Assembly (NCBI RefSeq): GCF_000372725.1
Contig: NW_005201338.1
Span: 198,617 to 262,616 of the forward strand
Direction: 5' to 3'
Length of the DNA stretch: 64,000 nucleotides
From: Emiliania huxleyi CCMP1516
Taxonomy: Eukaryota > Haptophyta > Isochrysidales > Noelaerhabdaceae
The notes beneath the pieces are model-generated. The model worked only from the letters and a program-made list of their open reading frames with translations, searched no databases and had not been told where the DNA came from. Shown here one piece after another: positions 41,175-50,634 of the stretch; the stretch's first letter is position 1; every line of letters starts with the position of its first letter. The position numbers and the translations under genes were made by a program.

Positions 41175-42278
41175 ATGGGGACGCCCAGGGATCTACACGT
41201 ACAATGCTCCTCGGATGATGCCATGACGGATGATCTCGGGAAATCTGTCCGTGCCCCTCTTCCGCTGTTGTCGGGCGAGAAGGTCCAACAGAAGGTCCAA
41301 CCAGCCGCACACGCGCGGTACGATGCGATGCGTATGAGGCGACTGCTCAACCTGCTGACACATGGGCTGAGAGCGATGAGGAGAGCGTCTCTCGGCATTG
41401 CTGTGGTCACGCCGACCGTGGCTGTGCCGGTCGTGCTGGCCATCTACCTCTCCAGCGGCATCACAGCTACCGAAGTCTGTGAAATCTCGCCCTCGTGGGA
41501 CAGGACCTGGGAGTCCCCAGCGGCGCGGGAGGCGCTGTTGCGCGAGTCGGCGGCCTCGAGGGCGCGGGCCGCCGGCGTCAAGTTCTGCAGCTATCGCTGG
41601 GACGGCGCGATTCCGACCGTCTCCATCGTGGGTGCGGACCCGGACCTGTGCCACCCGCTGTTCAGGGCGTCACTCCTCGTGGCCAGTACCTTTGGCGCGG
41701 TCGGCTACCGAGACCTGCATGCCAAGGGCGGCGTTGCCTATATCGCCGCGCACGCGAGCAGCTCCACGGCCGAGCGAGGCAGGAGGGCAAACGCGTCCCT
41801 GCTCGCCCTCGCGTGGGCGTCCATGGTCTGCCTCGCGCTCGCGGGGGTCATCAACGTGACGCACTTCAACGCGGCGCACAACGGATGCGCCCTCGGGTTC
41901 TACGTTACCAACTCGGGCCACACGTGGGCGCTCTGGAGGATGCAGAGGGTAGCGGCGCACCGGACCCGCCGCCGGCTCGGCGACGCTCCGCCGTCGCTCG
42001 CGGGACGGTGGTGCCTGCAGGTGGACCCAAAGGCGCACCGGCCCGGCTCCTCCTCGCTCAAGGAGTGGATGGCCGTTTTGTGGACCATGTGCTTCGGCGG
42101 CGCCCTCGTTGTGCTCGGCCAGGTCTTCGCGCCCGTCTCGTGGGCGACTTGGTTCTCCTCCGCTGCGGTGCTCGAGTGGCTCGCCACCGAGCTCGTCAAC
42201 ACGTCGGTACTCATACACTACTTTGATATGCGTCAGCTGCGGCTGCTCGAGGCCAAGCTGTCCTACGGCCAACCCTGA
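41175..42278 (+). CDS. Multi-span membrane protein, possibly Frag1/DRAM/Sfk1-like
   Basis: A single exon of 367 aa. Hydrophobic segments lie near residues 75-95 (LGIAVVTPTVAVPVVLAIYL), 165-180, 210-228 (LLALAWASMVCLALAGVINV), 232-252, 295-318 and 325-345. The arrangement, an extracellular loop with a Cys and DPDLCHPLFRASLL before helix 2, and a His in helix 4 (THFNAAHNGCALGFYV), recalls Frag1/DRAM/Sfk1 proteins of the endomembrane system, but the match is by pattern only. ATG 41175 is first in frame; 41223 is an alternative. Confidence 0.6.
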   Translation: MGTPRDLHVQCSSDDAMTDDLGKSVRAPLPLLSGEKVQQKVQPAAHARYDAMRMRRLLNLLTHGLRAMRRASLGIAVVTPTVAVPVVLAIYLSSGITATEVCEISPSWDRTWESPAAREALLRESAASRARAAGVKFCSYRWDGAIPTVSIVGADPDLCHPLFRASLLVASTFGAVGYRDLHAKGGVAYIAAHASSSTAERGRRANASLLALAWASMVCLALAGVINVTHFNAAHNGCALGFYVTNSGHTWALWRMQRVAAHRTRRRLGDAPPSLAGRWCLQVDPKAHRPGSSSLKEWMAVLWTMCFGGALVVLGQVFAPVSWATWFSSAAVLEWLATELVNTSVLIHYFDMRQLRLLEAKLSYGQP

Positions 42279-42696
42279 GCGCTGCCTATTACCGTACTCG
42301 AGCTACTGTCTCGCCGAGAAAGCAGTGCCGTACAGCGTACAGTACACGGTCTACCGTCTACTGTGTTTTACTCGTGTGTTTCGCTGTGCACGTGTGTGAC
42401 ATTCGGCTTTACAACTTACATGCTCAACGCGCAAAACTCTCTCTCCACGTGTGCACGAAAACGCACACGCACGGTGTCTCAGTCCTCACGTGTCACGACG
42501 GTGGGACAGACGGCAGAGACCACACCCGGACACGGAGAGTCGAGAGACGAGCGGCGAGGCGTATACGCGACGCCGCGACTCGATCACGCACTGTTTCCAT
42601 TCTGAGCTTACGTATAACACATACACACGCGTGCCGTTACTCTATGGAGCGCGGGCGAGGTACGAAAAAGTCCGTCGCTCGCTGTGTCTCACACCC
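42279..42696. other. Intergenic, no gene recognised
   Basis: Nothing beyond short frames; CACACG-rich near 42460-42640. Confidence 0.5.
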
Positions 42697-43533
42697 TCAG
42701 CAGCCCGCTCTCGCTCTCGTTCCCGCGCGGAAGAGGCTGAAGCCTCGTGGCAGCCCCGCGCCACGCGTTGGGAGGCGGCGCAGCCACGGCCGCGATGCGC
42801 GGAAGGCGGGCGCCGAGCGCAGCTCGGCGTCCATCGCCTTGCACACCAGCAGAAAGGGCCGCCGCTGCGCCAGGCCGCCGAGCTGCCGCAGCAGCGCCTC
42901 GAGAGAGCTCGGCGCGAGCGGGTTGAACATAAAAAAGACGTCGGCTGCCGCGGGCGGCAAGCGCGACCGGCCGAGGGTGCGAGAGACGCAGCGGTAGCGG
43001 CGGCGGCGGCGGCCTCCGGCGAGCCTCGCCAGCATCTCGCGCCCGAGGGCGGCGCGCGCGCCCACCACCTCGTAGCCGTCGCACGAGACGTCTGGACGCC
43101 GGAGCGCGGCGACGAGCAGCGCGCGGCCGGAGCCGCAGCCGAGGTCGGCAAACGAGCCACCACGAGGGACTAGGCTGACCACCGCCGCGAGCTCCGCGTA
43201 GGGTGTGAAGCTCTCCGCGGGCGGCCGCAGCAGGTGCGTGTGCTCGAGGTCGTACCTCCGGAGCGCTGCCAGCGGCGCGGCGCCAAGGCCGCGCAGCACG
43301 CGCGCCTCGTCGATGCCGGCCACCACGTCGAGGAGCAGGTCGATGTCGAGCTCGCTCGATGTCGGCTCCTCACACGCGGCGTTGAGGATCGCCGCCGCCG
43401 TCCGCCGCAGCGCGGCATCGCCCGCCGGCGAGAGGTCGGCCGCGGTGACGCCGGCGCGGCGCAGGCACGCGGCGAGCTGCGGGTGCAGCCACGCAGGGCC
43501 ATCCGCCGGCAGCTCGAAGTACGGCGAGTACAT
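42697..43533 (-). CDS. Class I SAM-dependent methyltransferase-like protein
   Basis: A single exon of 278 aa from ATG 43533 (the upstream frame lacks a good start). Motif I GGSFADLGCGSGRALLVAAL (residues ~130-150) is the S-adenosylmethionine-binding loop. An acidic residue follows strand 2 (CDGYEVVGAR), and ADVFFMFNPL fits motif IV. The N-terminal ~120 residues are helical and may carry substrate specificity. The layout resembles histone-lysine (DOT1-like) or other class I enzymes, but the substrate cannot be told. The C-terminus is basic and low in complexity. Confidence 0.75.
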   Translation of the reverse strand: MYSPYFELPADGPAWLHPQLAACLRRAGVTAADLSPAGDAALRRTAAAILNAACEEPTSSELDIDLLLDVVAGIDEARVLRGLGAAPLAALRRYDLEHTHLLRPPAESFTPYAELAAVVSLVPRGGSFADLGCGSGRALLVAALRRPDVSCDGYEVVGARAALGREMLARLAGGRRRRRYRCVSRTLGRSRLPPAAADVFFMFNPLAPSSLEALLRQLGGLAQRRPFLLVCKAMDAELRSAPAFRASRPWLRRLPTRGAGLPRGFSLFRAGTRARAGC

Positions 43534-43695
43534 CACCGGGACCTGTCTGGCTATGCTGGAGCCGCGCGCCGTGGGACAGTATCGCCCCCCCCCCTCCCGG
43601 GGGAGCCTTTTGCCGGAAGAGAGTTGGCTCGTGAGGTTTTGATTTTCAATACCAAACAACTCTAACACTCACACGCACACTTGAGGTTTTGTGCC

Positions 43696-44074
43696 ATGTG
43701 GGACCTAGTAGAGCGAGCAAAAGAGCTTGCCAGGGATGTCGCGCTATTCCTTCGCCGCGGCAACCCAGGAGACGAGGCACGGGTGGGCGACGCCGACGCG
43801 GACGAAGGCGCATCTAGCTCAGGCTGGAAGGCTGAGATTGAGTCCATCACCAACGGTGCGGCCGGCCGAGCGGTCCCGTCGCAGCCCAGGCTGGAAGGCT
43901 GAGATTGAGTCCATCACCAACGGTGCGGCCGGCCGAGCGGTCCCGTCGCAGCCCACCAAGCAGGTGCGCAAGTCGCCCGCGTCGGAGGCTCCGAGGCCAT
44001 CATGTTCGGCAGCGCAGAAACGCCCCAATGCGCCGCCCAGAGCCCTGAATTCGCAGAGCGGTGCGACGCCGTAG
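43696..44074 (+). CDS. Small hypothetical protein with a tandem-duplication intron
   Basis: ATG 43696 (MWDLVERAKELARDV) opens a frame that meets a stop just after the first copy of a 67-bp tandem repeat. Removing exactly one repeat unit as a GC-AG intron (43823-43889) lets the frame run to a stop at 44074 (about 103 aa; helical N-terminus, then polar, basic). No family recognised. The alternative is a 73-aa product ending in the first repeat. Confidence 0.4.
43821..43954 (+). repeat. Perfect 67-bp tandem duplication
   Basis: Two adjacent identical units starting AGGCTGGAAGGCTGAGATTG at 43821 and 43888. Each unit begins with AG|GC, so the duplication itself creates both ends of a potential GC-AG intron. 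Confidence 0.92.
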
Positions 44075-44215
44075 CCTCTATGATGTGCTGCGCGCGCTAG
44101 GCGCACCCTGGCGCCGGGTGCACCCGGACCCACCCGGAGGGGCCCGGGAAGAGGGTCTAGCGGCCCTCCAGCGGCCCCCCAACGCCCCCCCCGCGGCCCT
44201 GATTTGGTAGGTATA

Positions 44216-45298
44216 TCACACAAATGATGGGTCACTATAATACCCACGACTCAGGGTACCGGAGCGTCGCTGAGCCTCCTCGCGGACGCGGAACTTTTGT
44301 TCCACCTCGGGGCTGTTCCAGTCGCTGTAGATCTGGAGGAGCTCCGCCTTGCAGCGGTAATACAGTTTCTCGAAGCAGGCTGCCCGAGCCTGAAGAATGG
44401 CACACTCGTGACACTTGTCCTCGTGGGCGAGCTGAATCCCGTAAACGTTCCGCATATCATCGAATTGCGCCTCGTTCAGGCCGGCGTCGATCATCCGACG
44501 GGTCACCCGACGTTCGAAGACGCTTTCCTGATCGCTGTCCGAAGACGCGTCGTCGGGACGAGAGTCGCTGGCAGGCAGGTCCTCGACCGCCGGCTCCTCC
44601 TCGACCGCGGGCTCCTCTGGCGTCGGCACGTCCTGCAACGTTTCTGGAACGACAGCGAGAAGCGCCTCCGCGCCCGCCTGCCGCCGCTTGCACTTTCCCA
44701 ACTCCTTGTCCACGCCGCTCGCGTGCGTCTCGAGCCGCTTGCCGTACACGACCGCCTGCTCGAGTCGCGCGCCCGCCAGCTCGCCGCGTAGGTCCCACAC
44801 AAGGTACGCCAGCGCAGCCTTCTTCAGGTTCTTTATCTGGAGAGCCATCAGCGCGCCGCGCCGCTGCGACAAAAAGAGCGTGTTTACGGCAGCTTTCGCG
44901 GCGATGATGATGCCGTTGGTGACCTCGCCGACGATGCTGACCTCGTTGGAGGGTGCGGGGACGGGATGGTTGCCGAGGAGCATGGTCTCGAGGCGATTTA
45001 AGAGCGCGGTGGGCTCCAAGGCGAGCTGCGCCGAACTGGAGCGAGTCGGCCGCGCCCGAATTGCTGGCGCCGCATCGGCGCCGGTCGAGTCCGACACGAC
45101 CGCGGTCTTCTCCACCGGCTCGAGGTTCGCTATCCGCGGCGCTGCACGGGGAGCTGGGAGCCGCTCCCCGCGCCGAGGACTCGGCACCCTCGCAGCCAGC
45201 CCCAACGTCTCACGTCGTTCGCTTAGCGCCCGGGGCTTCGTCCAGCACCACTCGCAACAGCTCTCGCGCGCCGCCGTCTGTGGCGACGCGCAGAACAT
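44216..45298 (-). CDS. Hypothetical acidic/helical protein
   Basis: A single open frame of 360 aa from ATG 45298. No family recognised. Residues ~95-190 are helical (NLKKAALAYLVWDLRGELAG, GKRLETHASGVDKELGKC). An acidic repeat follows (PEEPAVEEEPAVEDLP), then a Cys-containing helical C-terminus (HEDKCHECAILQARAAC). Its start lies 53 bp from the 118-bp repeat copy 2 and the neighbouring gene is divergent, so they may share a promoter region. Confidence 0.55.
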   Translation of the reverse strand: MFCASPQTAARESCCEWCWTKPRALSERRETLGLAARVPSPRRGERLPAPRAAPRIANLEPVEKTAVVSDSTGADAAPAIRARPTRSSSAQLALEPTALLNRLETMLLGNHPVPAPSNEVSIVGEVTNGIIIAAKAAVNTLFLSQRRGALMALQIKNLKKAALAYLVWDLRGELAGARLEQAVVYGKRLETHASGVDKELGKCKRRQAGAEALLAVVPETLQDVPTPEEPAVEEEPAVEDLPASDSRPDDASSDSDQESVFERRVTRRMIDAGLNEAQFDDMRNVYGIQLAHEDKCHECAILQARAACFEKLYYRCKAELLQIYSDWNSPEVEQKFRVREEAQRRSGTLSRGYYSDPSFV

Positions 45299-45350
45299 CA
45301 ACGGTCAACGCTGCTCGCAATATGCGTGTCGCGCACTCATTCATGACCGG

Positions 45351-45468
45351 TCTCAATGCCCCACCCCCCTGCGCGCGGGCCTTCTAGGCCCGCGGGTAGT
45401 CTCCCCCCATCCCCAGGGCCTCCAGGGCTCGCACCTCAACCTCTCACAGACCAGCGCATAGCGCCATA
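45351..45468. repeat. 118-bp dispersed repeat, copy 2
   Basis: Same orientation as 11-128. It sits between the divergent hypothetical gene and the MDP1-cold-shock gene. Confidence 0.85.
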
Positions 45469-45574
45469 TTTCACGTTATTTTCTTCTCAGAACAAGCCGG
45501 CTCAAGTGCGCGGGCCTGGCGGAGGCTTCTCTTCTGTGTATCGCGCGCTGTGGAGGCGCTGTAGACCGACTGCA

Positions 45575-46585
45575 ATGCTCCTCGCGCCGTCAGCGATCAG
45601 CTTCGCGCCACGGCCGCCGGTGGCCGCGAGGCTCCCAGCCGGCGCCGCGCTGCCAAAGCTCATCGTTTTCGATCTCGACAACACTCTCTGGACGCCAGAG
45701 CTGTACCAGGTGGCGAGGAGGGTCAAGGCAGCACCTGTCGCCGGCCGGGACGTCAAGCTCTTCCCTGCCGCGGCGGCGGCGCTGCACGAGATTGACACGT
45801 GCGATCGTTGGGAGGGAACGCAGATCGCGGTGGCCTCGCGCACAAACCAGGGAGACTGGGCGCGGACTTTACTCGACGCGTTTGAAGTGCCGGGCGACCC
45901 CAGTCGCCGCCTTTCGGACCTCGTCGCGTACCAGGAGATCTACACGGGCAACAAAAGGGCGCACTTTGAGAGCCTGCGCCGGCGCAGCGGGCTGCCGTTT
46001 GGCTCCATGCTCTTCTTCGACGACGCGCGCGGCGGCCGGTTCGGAAACTGCGAGCCGGTCGCGCGGATGGGTGTGCTCTCTGCGCACTGCCCCAACGGGC
46101 TCACTGACGGCGTCTGGGCGCATGCCGTCCGGTCGTACGCCGCGCTCGCGGCCGACGAAGCTTGGATGGGTATGGTGGTTCCGGCAAGCGGCGGGGCTCC
46201 CGAGTCGCCCGACGAGGCGTCCGCGTCGGCGTCCGCGGCGGCGCGCGAGGAGTCGAACGGCGGGCCGCACGACGCGACCGTCGTGCGCTGGCTCGAGGGC
46301 AAGTCGTTCGGCTTTGTGCGCCGCGTGAGCGGTGGCGGCGACCTCTTTGCGCACGCGTCGGCGCTGCCGCCCGGCGCGCCAACGCCGCAGAAGGGCGACG
46401 CGGTGAGCGTGCTTGTCGGCGTCGACCGCGGCGGCCGCGTGGCGTGCACGTCGGTGACACCCACGGGCGGCCCCGGCCCGAGCGAAGGTGCGAGAGGGGA
46501 CGCACCCGCAGCTCAGTTGGGCCGAGGAGATTCATATGTGAAAGCGAGCAGGGGCGCCGCACTTCACGCAGGTCGACACCCCTAG
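45575..46585 (+). CDS. MDP-1-type HAD phosphatase fused to a cold-shock domain
   Basis: A single exon of 336 aa. Residues ~28-190 are a magnesium-dependent phosphatase-1 (HAD) domain: nucleophile VFDLDNTLW, motif II VASRTNQ, EIYTGNKRAHFESL, and acidic motif SMLFFDDARGGRFGNC. MDP-1 acts on phosphotyrosine and sugar/glycation-related phosphates. Residues ~235-300 are a cold-shock, nucleic-acid-binding fold: ATVVRWLEGKSFGFVRR, GGDLFAHASAL, PQKGDAVSVLVGVDRGGRVA. Both halves are in one uninterrupted frame, so the fusion does not depend on splice guesses. A role in dephosphorylating or sensing something linked to RNA is speculation. ATG 45575 is chosen as the first that precedes a leader-like stretch (LLAPSAISFAPRPP). 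Confidence 0.88.
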   Translation: MLLAPSAISFAPRPPVAARLPAGAALPKLIVFDLDNTLWTPELYQVARRVKAAPVAGRDVKLFPAAAAALHEIDTCDRWEGTQIAVASRTNQGDWARTLLDAFEVPGDPSRRLSDLVAYQEIYTGNKRAHFESLRRRSGLPFGSMLFFDDARGGRFGNCEPVARMGVLSAHCPNGLTDGVWAHAVRSYAALAADEAWMGMVVPASGGAPESPDEASASASAAAREESNGGPHDATVVRWLEGKSFGFVRRVSGGGDLFAHASALPPGAPTPQKGDAVSVLVGVDRGGRVACTSVTPTGGPGPSEGARGDAPAAQLGRGDSYVKASRGAALHAGRHP

Positions 46586-46663
46586 ACGGCGCGGAGCCGA
46601 AGCCGTCCGTGCCACGAGTGCGGGACGCACGCCGTCCGTGCTGACGCCCCCGCCGCCGCGCAG

Positions 46664-48013
46664 GCGGGTCGATCACGCTGCCCTGCTTCTCGATGAATAT
46701 GCCCTTCGCGGGACTGGTCGCTCATGGGCGCAAGACGCTCGAGACGCGCAACGGCACGATGTTTGAGCGCGCGACCGGCCCGCGCGTCTAGAGGCAGTCC
46801 AGAACAGACGGGGACGGGATGCTCCATGCAGATCCCTGCAGGTCCCTGCAGCCTGCCAGCACTCGAGAAGTCTGTGGACCCACGCCACACGCGCCTCCCT
46901 TCCTTGACTCGAGAGACGAAGAGAAACGGAGAGACGCCTTTCAATCACTCGGTGTCGAGACGCCGCTCCGACGCGCTCGACTCTAGTCCTCGCACCGCAG
47001 GCCTCTGCCTGTTGCACGTGGGGCGGCGCACCTACCCGGACGGTGCATCACATGGCGAGTCACTGTGAGCCCTCGAGGCCCTTGGAACGGGAGAGGGATG
47101 CTCACAGGCGGCAAGCATCGCGCCATCCTCGCGGAGGCGGGCGACAGCGAGGAGGAGATTGGGCGCACGACGGCGCTGCCGCCGGGCTTCTCGCGCGGCG
47201 GCGTCGTCGCGCTGCTCGAGCTCGGCGACACGCGGCCGGCCAGCCTCGAGGAGAGGTCGACGGCCGAGGTGTGGAGCAGACCTCGGCACATCTCTCGGCT
47301 CTTGGACCCCTCGGCTTCGCGGTCTGTGTCATCTCGGCACACACCGTTTGGCCGCGCGTACGTCCCACCCTCCACAGCCCTCGGGACGCCGCGTGTCTCG
47401 GACGCATCACGCCTCTCGGATGCATCTCGCCTCACCCAGCCGGCCTCACCCCTCGAGCTGTTCGGCCGCGCAGGTGCAGAGCGCCGCGTGCGCCCTTGGC
47501 AGCGACATGGGGCGCTACCTCACTGAGGCGAGGTGGGGAGCGTCCCCGGGAGGGAGGGAGTGGCGGGAGCGAGTGCGAGGAGGTGTGTGCGGCCAGCTGG
47601 TTGGTTGGGAGGGAGGGAGGGGCGGGAGCGAGTGCGAGGAGGTGTGTGCGGGAGCTGGTTGGTTGGGAGGGAGGGGCAGGCTGCTCACCCGCGCGCACCG
47701 GGCCTTGCTTTTTGAATGCCGGGCCAGCTCCTGCCTGTCTGGGTGTGGAGATGCGAGGGGTTCCCGGCCCTTGCCTGACCAGGTTGTGTTGTACCTTAAC
47801 CTACCTCGACTTACCTAGGTGAAGCGGGCGTCCTTCCTCAAGGCGCCGGTGGCGATGCGCGGGCAGCCGGGGATGTTCTCTGCGACCGTGCCGCGCGCGG
47901 CGCTCCCCGACGGCTGGGAGGTCGTGGTTGGGGAAGAGGGCGCGAGTCGCGCTGCGGCACAGGCGGTTGGAGCGCCGAGGGAGGGGCCGAGAGTGCGGCA
48001 GACCTATGGCTAA
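46664..48013 (+). CDS. ASCH/PUA-like domain protein (five exons, 5' end missing)
   Basis: Predicted exons 46664-46777, 47001-47042, 47108-47268, 47474-47527 and 47819-48013 join in frame to about 187 aa. Exon 1 reads LPCFSMNMPFAGLVAHGRK then TLETRNGTMF and contains the GxKxxExR signature of ASCH domains. Then come LCLLHVGRRTYPDGG, KHRAILAEAG, LPPGFSRGGVVALLELGDT, GSDMGRYLTE and VAMRGQPGMFSATVP. ASCH/PUA-like folds bind RNA or modified bases; the function here is unknown. Introns 46778-47000 and 47528-47818 appear to be GC-AG. The latter carries GGGAGGGAGGGG-type minisatellite copies at 47545-47675. The true start is in an unidentified exon upstream, or the internal Met codons near 46693. Confidence 0.68.
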
Positions 48014-49238
48014 CCTCTTTTGCCTTTCGCTCTATTTCGATCGTTATGAGTCTTCGGGTTGGTAGATGGTACTATACCGTTATTAGGTGAAGTTTTGTAG
48101 TTTCTCGGCAAGAGAATTCTTTTTGCGGCGCGTCCGAGGACGGCTCGAGCGCCGCCCAGCCTGTTCTCCGCCTTGAGAGCGCGCCGCACGTGAATAGGTG
48201 CTGCGCCGGTATTTTGGGTTGCAAACTTGTGGGATGCTCTGGGGGGAGGCGCAGGCGAGGGCCCTAGGGGGTACCCATGCGGGGGGGAGATGGGGTCCCC
48301 CAGCCCGCCGCAGGCGCCGATTTTTGGCATTTTTTGTTTTTCGCGCATTTTTTTACTTGTTTTCATGGGAATTCGGCGTACTTGCGGCCATGCTATCACG
48401 CCTTGCGACATCCTTTCGGCGCTGCTGACCGTGCCATGCTGCTCAACTGACCTCCTGCATAGCTCGCGGCCTTAGTCTTCGGCATTCAGTGACGACCTGA
48501 TCGTACGGCCAGTAGGAAGGTGTCCTTCCAGCGCGTGCACGCTTCTGACGCAATGCGCGTCACAAACTGCCTCGGATTGGCTGCTGGCACTCTCGAGGCT
48601 GTGCCTACACAGCCTCGCGCGCATGGGCAGTCAATAGGGACCACGCACCTTCTCAGGACAGCGCCGGTGCCTCTCTCTTGGACCGGCAAACGTGGTGGTC
48701 TCGTGTCACCGATGTGGGACCAGTGCGGCATCGCGCCATCGACAGCTCTGAACTGCGCCTCACCACTGACCGGGAAGGCCGCCAAGTGGGCCAGCACCGG
48801 TCGCACATTGTGGCAGCAGTCAGCAGCGCATGTCTGATAGCTAGAGCAGCAGCGTCAGGGTCGCAGGGTCGGATCGTGTCAAGCCTCTCGCCCGGCCGGC
48901 CGTGTGCAGACGTCGGCCTGTCTGCTGTCGCGCCGGTCAGTACGACCGATCAGGTTGGAGTTTTCTGATGGCTAGAGGATCTATCTGTATGTACTCCTCG
49001 AGATCTCTCCAAATCTGCCCTCTAATCAACCGTAATCATTCGGGAAGTCGGTGCTAACGGAGACTAACGGAGCCGGAGCCCCGTTTGCGTTTCCGCACGG
49101 CTGCGCGGCGCACGGTGCCTCCGGGGGCCCCCGCCTCCCCCCAGAGGTGGGATGTGAACACTGTATTTTATGTGACAGTACACTGCAACAGGACACGGGG
49201 ACATGCATCGGTTGTCCTCGTTTCTCGGCTGCGCGAGT
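48014..49238. other. Intergenic, no gene recognised
   Basis: No recognisable coding region. It contains an AGAATTCTTTTT motif at 48112 shared with several other sites. Confidence 0.5.
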
Positions 49239-50559
49239 TCACATCCGAGATACCTCCTCCTGGCTCTCCTTACCGGCGGCTTGGGGAGCCCTTCGCTGGG
49301 CCGCCAAGGTCAGCGCCACCCCTCTCTTGGATCTGTTGGCAAATCGCCTTGCTCGCCCTCCGGACCGAAAACGCAACCCCTTCCCGGGCGCCGCTTTCGC
49401 CGCCCCGCCCAAAGCCCCGCCCGTCGCAGCGCCCGCCGCAACGTCCGCCGCGACGCCCGCCGGCCCGCCCGCCACCCAGTGGAGGCGCAGCCGCCTCTCA
49501 AACTCCTTCTCTGCCGCCGCGTAGAGCGGCTCGTCGAGCTCGTCGCGGAAGCCGCGCAGCACCGACGCGTTGTACCCCCGTCCTGCCGATCCGTAGCAGA
49601 CCCCGTCCTTGTCCTTGAGCCGGCAGCCGCCGCCGCCGCGGCGCGCGTCCGAGTTGCGGGAGTGGCCGAGCGACTGCATCTCGCCCTCGACGGGCGCCGT
49701 GCCTCGGCCGAGCGATGCGTGCAGCAAACAGACCGACTCGCGCCACCGCTCCACGAGTCCGACAAAGACGAACGCGTCGGAGCGGAGCAATCGAATGGCG
49801 CGCGCGAGCAAGGCCTGAGCGCCACGCGAAGGGGGCAGGGCGCCGCAGTCGAGCCCGTTGAGCATCTTGACCTGGCAGCCCGCGACGCCGGGGAAGCGAG
49901 CCCACAAGTCGACGGTCGGCGCCGCGTGCTTCATCGCCGTGCGGGAGGCGTGCCGCGTGATGCCCCAAGCGTGGTAGTTGTCGAGGAAGGCCGAGATGAG
50001 CCGCTGCGACGGAGTGCGGAACATCGCCGCCAGCCCTCCGCCACGCGCGGATTTGGCCGCGGCGTGCGAGAGCATGCCCGACGGAGAGAGGAGGAGCTCG
50101 GCGGGGGTGACCGGCACGTGGCCCGCAAAGGGCATCACCAGCCGGCCGGCGCAGCGGAAGCCGTCCCTCGCTCGGCGCGCCTCGATGGCATGGGCCATCC
50201 GCACGTCGATCTGCCCCTCTGCCATCGCCATGTAGACGATGTGCCACGCGGGCAGCGCGGGCGTGCAAGCGTACTGGAGCAGCGAGATGCCGAGAGTCGA
50301 ACCGCACTTTGGAATGTGAAGCCAGCGGACGGCCACACCGCCGGAGCCGTTGGCGGGCAGAGCCTCAGCAGCAGCAGCAGCGGCACACTCTGGCGAAGCG
50401 CAGCAGTGCCTCTGCGCAAGCGAGCGGCACCGGGCGCAAGAGTGCACGTCAACGCACTCCGGCTTGAAGTCGGAGCCGCAGAGGAGCACGGTGCTCTGCG
50501 TGCCCAAGATGTGGTGACGCGCGCCGGTGAAGGCAGGCGCTGACGTGCGGCCGATGAGC
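49239..50559 (-). CDS. Membrane-type sulfotransferase-like protein, copy 1
   Basis: About 440 aa in one exon. WLHIPKCGSTLGISLLQYAC has the 5'-phosphosulfate loop form of PAPS-dependent (heparan-sulfate type) sulfotransferases, and FRTPSQRLISAFLDNYH the 3'-phosphate motif. A Cys-rich stretch precedes it (CGSDFKPECVDVHSCARCRS). Such enzymes sulfate glycans in the Golgi. The exon probably starts at an acceptor (TTGTAG|GCTCATCGG) at 50560. The frame stays open to 50672, but the last ~12 codons would come from the 1.28-kb repeat, so the original first exon is probably displaced or further upstream. A nearly identical inverted copy begins at 63623. Confidence 0.8.
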
Positions 50560-50634
50560 CTACAACGAGTCCGTACGAGCCTCAGCGTTTTTTTTTGGCG
50601 CCACTGGTCTCTGTCCGAGCCGTTGTTCTGCAAA

